Assembly: GCA_900547285.1 (NCBI GenBank)
Contig: URGF01000075.1
Location: 1-8,612, forward strand
Direction: 5' to 3'
From: an uncultured Collinsella sp.
GTDB lineage: Bacteria; Actinomycetota; Coriobacteriia; Coriobacteriales; Coriobacteriaceae
DNA: 8,612 bases
The translations under genes and the position numbers were made by a program. This document shows positions 6,417-8,612 of this stretch, piece by piece (position 1 is the first letter of the stretch; each line of letters begins with the position of its first letter). Under the pieces are notes generated by a model. It was not told the origin of the DNA. It made no database searches and saw only the letters and a program-made list of their open reading frames with translations.

Positions 6417-7547
6417 ATGCAGCCCAAAGCCGCGCGCAACATACCCATCGAAGCGCTGCGTTTGGTCGCGGTCGCCGGCATCGCGGTGTTTCACACCTTT
6501 CAGTGGACCTTCCAAGCGACCTGCGTCGGCTTGCCGGAATACGCGCCGCTTGCCGCCTTCCCCCATTCCGGCGTGCTCGGTTTTATTAACCTGCTGGGCT
6601 GCTGGGCCAACGAGGTCTTCTTTATGATCTCGGGCTATTTTCTCATCGCCTCAGCCGCGCGTGCTTGGGACGGTGGGGCAACGTGGAAGTCGCAAATGCA
6701 ACGGACGGCGCAGCGCCTAGGCAAGGTTGTTATGCCCGCTGCGTTTTATTGTGTCGTGGCGCTCTCGTGGTCCACGGTCGTCTCCCCCATTCCCGATGTT
6801 ACCCTCAGCACGCACTACTGGTACACGCTAGGCCTTGAGTTTATCTGGGTCTATGCCGCCACGGTCTTCATGGCGCCATGGTTTGGACTGGCTAAGAGTC
6901 GACTCTCCCAGAAGAGCTACACGACGACGGCCATCGCCGTTGGCATCCTCGCATTTGTTGTTAACGGGTATATAGCCGCCATGAGTACGACAAGCGCCGG
7001 CGAGTTTTCTTGGCTCCAGAAGCTCATGAGCGCTGCCACGTACGTAATCGCGTTTTTGATCGGCGGTCTGCTCCGCGACGTTACCGATGTCATGGATTCG
7101 GACAGGGCGGGCGCCTTGGGCATGCGGTCGCTCGCTGCGATTTTGGCGCTCGCCACCATCCTGGAAGGAGCACTCTCCTTCACCGGCAACCTCACGGCGA
7201 TGGCAGTCCTCTCCTACAAATCGACCTCGTTGATCTCGTTTGCCCTCGCTGCAGCCTCCCTGCTCTTTGCGGCTACCCGACGCAGGGCCTTAGGAAATCC
7301 GCGGAATGCAGGTGTCATCGTCACCTTATCGACCGCCACGCTCGGTTTCTATGTGATGCAGTCGCTCACCAGTAGCCTGTGGCGTCCCGTCTTCAACACC
7401 CTGCTCGCAAACATACTGGTCAGCCAAAACAGCCCGGCAGCTATATGTATCGTCACGGGTACCGTCATTAGCATCGTCTTTGCTCTGGCGCTTCTCATCA
7501 TCGATGCAGCTAGAAGCCTTATCGCTCGCAAGCTCAAGCGGCAATAG
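6417..7547 (+). CDS. Membrane acyltransferase, acyltransferase-3 family (probable glycan O-acetyltransferase)
   Basis: A 376-residue polytopic protein of the acyltransferase-3 family. Diagnostic features are the N-terminal IEALRLVAVAGIAVFH stretch, with the conserved Arg15 and His26 that the family uses for catalysis, then NEVFFMISGYFL at 65-76, THYWYTLGLEFIWVY at 132-146 and STATLGFYVMQS at 305-316. Around ten hydrophobic segments span the chain, and it ends in a basic tail (RKLKRQ). The length is normal for the family. Such proteins usually move acetyl groups from the cytoplasmic side onto extracytoplasmic or lipid-linked sugars, which fits the neighbouring glycosyltransferases; other acyl groups or acceptors are possible. 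I placed the start at the ATG at 6417, four bases after AAAGGA (6407-6412). An in-frame ATG at 6378 lacks a ribosome binding site and lies just downstream of a TATAAT box, so it would sit at or before the expected transcription start. Transcribed away from the glycosyltransferase operon. Confidence 0.9.
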   Translation: MQPKAARNIPIEALRLVAVAGIAVFHTFQWTFQATCVGLPEYAPLAAFPHSGVLGFINLLGCWANEVFFMISGYFLIASAARAWDGGATWKSQMQRTAQRLGKVVMPAAFYCVVALSWSTVVSPIPDVTLSTHYWYTLGLEFIWVYAATVFMAPWFGLAKSRLSQKSYTTTAIAVGILAFVVNGYIAAMSTTSAGEFSWLQKLMSAATYVIAFLIGGLLRDVTDVMDSDRAGALGMRSLAAILALATILEGALSFTGNLTAMAVLSYKSTSLISFALAAASLLFAATRRRALGNPRNAGVIVTLSTATLGFYVMQSLTSSLWRPVFNTLLANILVSQNSPAAICIVTGTVISIVFALALLIIDAARSLIARKLKRQ

Positions 7548-7585
7548 ACACGCTGCCGTCAGACGCCAAAGCCGCTACACCCGTG

Positions 7586-7605
7586 GCAGGTTCCTGCGTT
7601 TTATT
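7586..7605 (+). terminator. Weak hairpin plus T-rich tail after the acyltransferase gene
   Basis: GCAG(G) and (C)CTGC form a short stem (4-5 base pairs, 2-4 base loop) about 39 bases after the acyltransferase stop, followed by GTTTTATT. The stem is short for an intrinsic terminator, so this is only a candidate. Confidence 0.3.
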
Positions 7606-7614
7606 CAAAGCTTG

Positions 7615-7642
7615 CCGACAAGGTACGGTGAGCCTTTACAAT
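7615..7642 (+). promoter_or_regulatory. Candidate promoter of the GlfT-like glycosyltransferase
   Basis: CCGACA (7615-7620, four of six matches to the -35 consensus) and TACAAT (7637-7642, five of six to the -10) are 16 bases apart. Transcription would start near 7649, leaving a leader of about 69 bases before ATG 7718. The 170-base gap otherwise holds only GC-rich sequence and the ribosome binding site. Confidence 0.45.
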
Positions 7643-7717
7643 AGAACAGTCCCAAGGACGTATTCGATAGCTTCCGCGCAGCGCTCGCCCGCCGCGCGTG
7701 AAAGGATATATTGCCCC

Positions 7718-8612
7718 ATGCCTTCAACCCTTCCCGCTCCCATCGATAAGCTCGCCATCGTTGTCGTTACGTACAAGCGCCAGGAACTCCTGGCCAACTT
7801 GTTCGACTCCATGACCGAGCTCACGGCAACGCCCTGGCGCATCGTGATTGTCGATAACGAGAATTCGCGCGAGACCGAGGCCATGTGCACCGCATTCAAC
7901 GAGCGCCTGGCCAGCCTGTGGGGCATCGACACCGAGCAGCCCGACGCGCAGGGCGGCACCGACCGTGTCATCTACGCCCCGCAACTCGAAAACGGCGGCG
8001 GTGCGGGTGGCTTCTCCGCCGGCACTAAATGCGCCTACGATCTGGGGGCCCAGTGGTTCTGGGTGATGGACGACGACGTGCTCGTCATCCCCGAAGGCAT
8101 CGATCGTCTTGCCAAGTGGACCGACCGCTACGATGTCATCCAGGGTTCGCGCCTGGACTTTGACGGCGGCGCTTTCTTTTGGCAGTACCAGCTCATCCTT
8201 TCGCTCGGCATCCCTAACCCCATCGCCAAGTGGGACTTGGGGCCCGAGGGCTACCGCACCATGAACCAACTGTGCTTTGAGGGCGGCATGTTCTCGCGCC
8301 GCGTGGTCGACAAGATTGGCCTGCCCGACGCGCGCTTCTTTATCTACGGCGACGATGCCTGCTACGGCTACGTGGCCAGCCAGCACTTCCCCGCCGCCGT
8401 GGTTGCCGACGTGGGGCTCAAGCGCGCCCGCGCCGTCTCTAACTGGGACATCGCCGGCAAACGACAGCTCAACTCCACGAGCGACACCAACCGCTACTAC
8501 ATCATGCGCAACCGAGGCTTCCTCGCTCGCTATATGCAGATCTACGGTGACTACCACCCCATGCTGTTCCGCTTGGGCAATGCCGCAACCTTCTGCAAGG
8601 AATTCATTCGCC
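7718..8612 (+). CDS. GlfT-like family-2 glycosyltransferase, C-terminus cut by window edge
   Basis: An open frame of 298 codons runs off the right edge. The N-terminus KLAIVVVTYKRQELL (11-25) is a GT-2 start. RVIYAPQLENGGGAGGFSAG (83-102) contains the glycine-rich motif, and WFWVMDDDVLV (113-123) carries the metal-binding DDD at 118-120. FEGGMFSRRVV (187-197), FFIYGDDACYGY (207-218) and NRYYIMRNRG (258-267) follow. This combination is typical of the galactofuranosyl/rhamnosyl transferase group that includes mycobacterial GlfT1 and GlfT2, so UDP-galactofuranose is a plausible donor. That is inference, and no UDP-galactopyranose mutase gene is visible here. The usual DDxE-like acceptor motif appears as GDDAC, lacking the acidic residue. 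The start is ATG at 7718, 11 bases after AAAGGA (7701-7706), a slightly long spacing. The 170-base gap upstream and its promoter candidate suggest separate transcription from the acyltransferase. Confidence 0.9.
   Translation, partial: MPSTLPAPIDKLAIVVVTYKRQELLANLFDSMTELTATPWRIVIVDNENSRETEAMCTAFNERLASLWGIDTEQPDAQGGTDRVIYAPQLENGGGAGGFSAGTKCAYDLGAQWFWVMDDDVLVIPEGIDRLAKWTDRYDVIQGSRLDFDGGAFFWQYQLILSLGIPNPIAKWDLGPEGYRTMNQLCFEGGMFSRRVVDKIGLPDARFFIYGDDACYGYVASQHFPAAVVADVGLKRARAVSNWDIAGKRQLNSTSDTNRYYIMRNRGFLARYMQIYGDYHPMLFRLGNAATFCKEFIR

Noticed and set aside
7548..7717. Possible small RNA or riboswitch in the 170-base gap
   Set aside because: Only a short 4-5 base-pair hairpin and GC-rich sequence are visible; no conserved riboswitch core or long stem could be recognised.
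7724..8557. 277-codon minus-strand open frame opposite the GlfT-like gene
   Set aside because: Low-complexity Val/Ala/Gly-rich translation with no domain; the plus strand encodes the conserved NGGGAGGF, DDD and YYIMRN motifs.

Overview
The window looks like part of a surface-polysaccharide (capsule or cell-wall glycan) locus from a fairly high-G+C bacterium. The base composition, the avoidance of TTA, CTA and TCA codons, the frequent TTG starts with strong AGGAG-type ribosome binding sites, and the run of family-2 glycosyltransferases would fit a gut Coriobacteriia member such as Collinsella. That assignment is inference from style only; no marker gene is present.

Layout. From about 6303 down to the left edge, the minus strand carries five glycosyltransferase genes in one tightly packed array. 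In transcription order they are GT-A (6303-5200), GT-B (5193-4153), GT-A' (4078-2960), GT-B' (2947-1880), and a large tandem-domain glycosyltransferase (1879 to beyond position 1, C-terminus missing). Junctions are 6, 74, 12 and 0 bases, so this is almost certainly one operon with translational coupling; the 74-base gap may hold an internal promoter. GT-A and GT-A' are clear paralogues and GT-B and GT-B' are more distant ones, so the order A-B-A'-B' suggests duplication of a two-gene module.

On the plus strand, diverging from GT-A across a 113-base region with an AT-rich -10-like element, lies an integral-membrane acyltransferase-3 protein (6417-7547), probably an O-acetyltransferase acting on the glycan. 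After a 170-base gap with a weak hairpin and a promoter candidate comes another glycosyltransferase (7718 to beyond 8612, C-terminus missing). It has the glycine-rich NGGGAGGF motif, DDD and YYIMRN features of the galactofuranosyl/rhamnosyl transferase (GlfT-like) group.

Together the genes would assemble (cytoplasmic glycosyltransferases) and decorate (membrane acyltransferase) a complex repeating-unit glycan. No flippase, polymerase, chain-length regulator, nucleotide-sugar synthesis gene, RNA gene, mobile element or CRISPR array is visible here. I see no evidence of a wholly new system; the most interesting points are the alternating duplicated module, the large unrecognised N-terminal region of the tandem glycosyltransferase, and the GlfT-like gene. 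No gene-free stretch exceeds 300 bases.
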